Shown here piece after piece: positions 5,895 through 5,996 of a DNA stretch of 5,996 nt. Each line of letters starts with the position of its first letter. Positions within the stretch are counted from its first letter, which is position 1. Location of the stretch: positions 1 to 5,996 of the forward strand of contig DASZHC010000238.1 in the NCBI GenBank assembly GCA_035938215.1. The letters run 5' to 3'. The DNA is from DASZHC01 sp035938215. Its GTDB lineage: Bacteria > Verrucomicrobiota > Verrucomicrobiia > Chthoniobacterales > JAFAMB01. A model generated the notes under the pieces. It did no database searches. It saw nothing but the letters and a program-made list of their open reading frames with translations, and was not told where the DNA came from. Both the position numbers and the translations under genes were made by a program.

Positions 5895-5996
5895 CGCAGA
5901 TCTGATCTAATCGCAGAACCGCGAATCCGAGACAGCGGCTCTCGCATCGCGTGCCATTTCCTTCCTGCCAACAACTCTTCCATGACTCTTCGTGTC

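Larger units (their letters stand above)
5732..5996. other. Gene-poor 3' region
   Basis: These 265 bp hold short repeats and one terminator but no coding sequence I can support on either strand. An ATG at 5982 reads MTLRV to the window edge without a ribosome binding site; it might be the start of the next gene but five codons prove nothing. Confidence 0.5.

Noticed and set aside
5898..5908. Hyphenated palindrome AGATC-T-GATCT
   Set aside because: Only 5-bp arms, no gene beside it and no second copy in the window; too little to call an operator.
5982..5996. Start of a next gene (ATG reading MTLRV)
   Set aside because: Five codons to the window edge and no ribosome binding site; cannot be supported.

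Overview
This is a bacterial chromosomal window of mixed gene content and moderate GC. All six intact genes lie on the + strand. Gene types and short intergenic tandem repeats suggest an environmental Gram-negative bacterium with an outer membrane, since a complete TonB-ExbB-ExbD set is present. The GuaB3 protein is of the cyanobacterial/verrucomicrobial style, which makes Verrucomicrobiota a reasonable guess and Acidobacteriota an alternative. No rRNA or marker gene settles the taxonomy.

Layout. Positions 1-180 hold, on the minus strand, a fragment of an IS481-like transposase (DDE/integrase core) that runs off the left edge. It is joined to a nine-unit, 7-bp tandem repeat array (177-239). 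From 286 to 2298 four genes are telescoped with 4-base stop/start overlaps: exbB/tolQ-like proton channel, exbD/tolR-like partner, a divergent TonB-like protein, and a 79-residue membrane-anchored zinc-ribbon protein. A GuaB3-type IMP dehydrogenase (2303-3487) follows after 4 bases, with its Shine-Dalgarno inside the end of the small gene. So it probably belongs to the same transcript. After a 70-bp gap comes fabF (beta-ketoacyl-ACP synthase II, 3558-4802), then a 74-bp gap and a ten-helix EamA/DMT exporter with a TTG start (4877-5731). The last 265 bp hold short repeats and a clear intrinsic terminator (about 5854-5894), and no gene I can support.

How the genes work together. ExbB, ExbD and TonB should form an inner-membrane motor that uses the proton gradient to energise outer-membrane receptors. 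The small zinc-ribbon protein is co-translated with them but has no known function that I recognise. GuaB3 (purine nucleotide synthesis) and FabF (fatty acid elongation) are housekeeping enzymes, and the EamA protein probably exports a small metabolite. I see no strong evidence of a wholly new system. The best leads are the four-gene energy-transduction operon with its uncharacterised zinc-ribbon member, and the repeat array abutting the transposase remnant.
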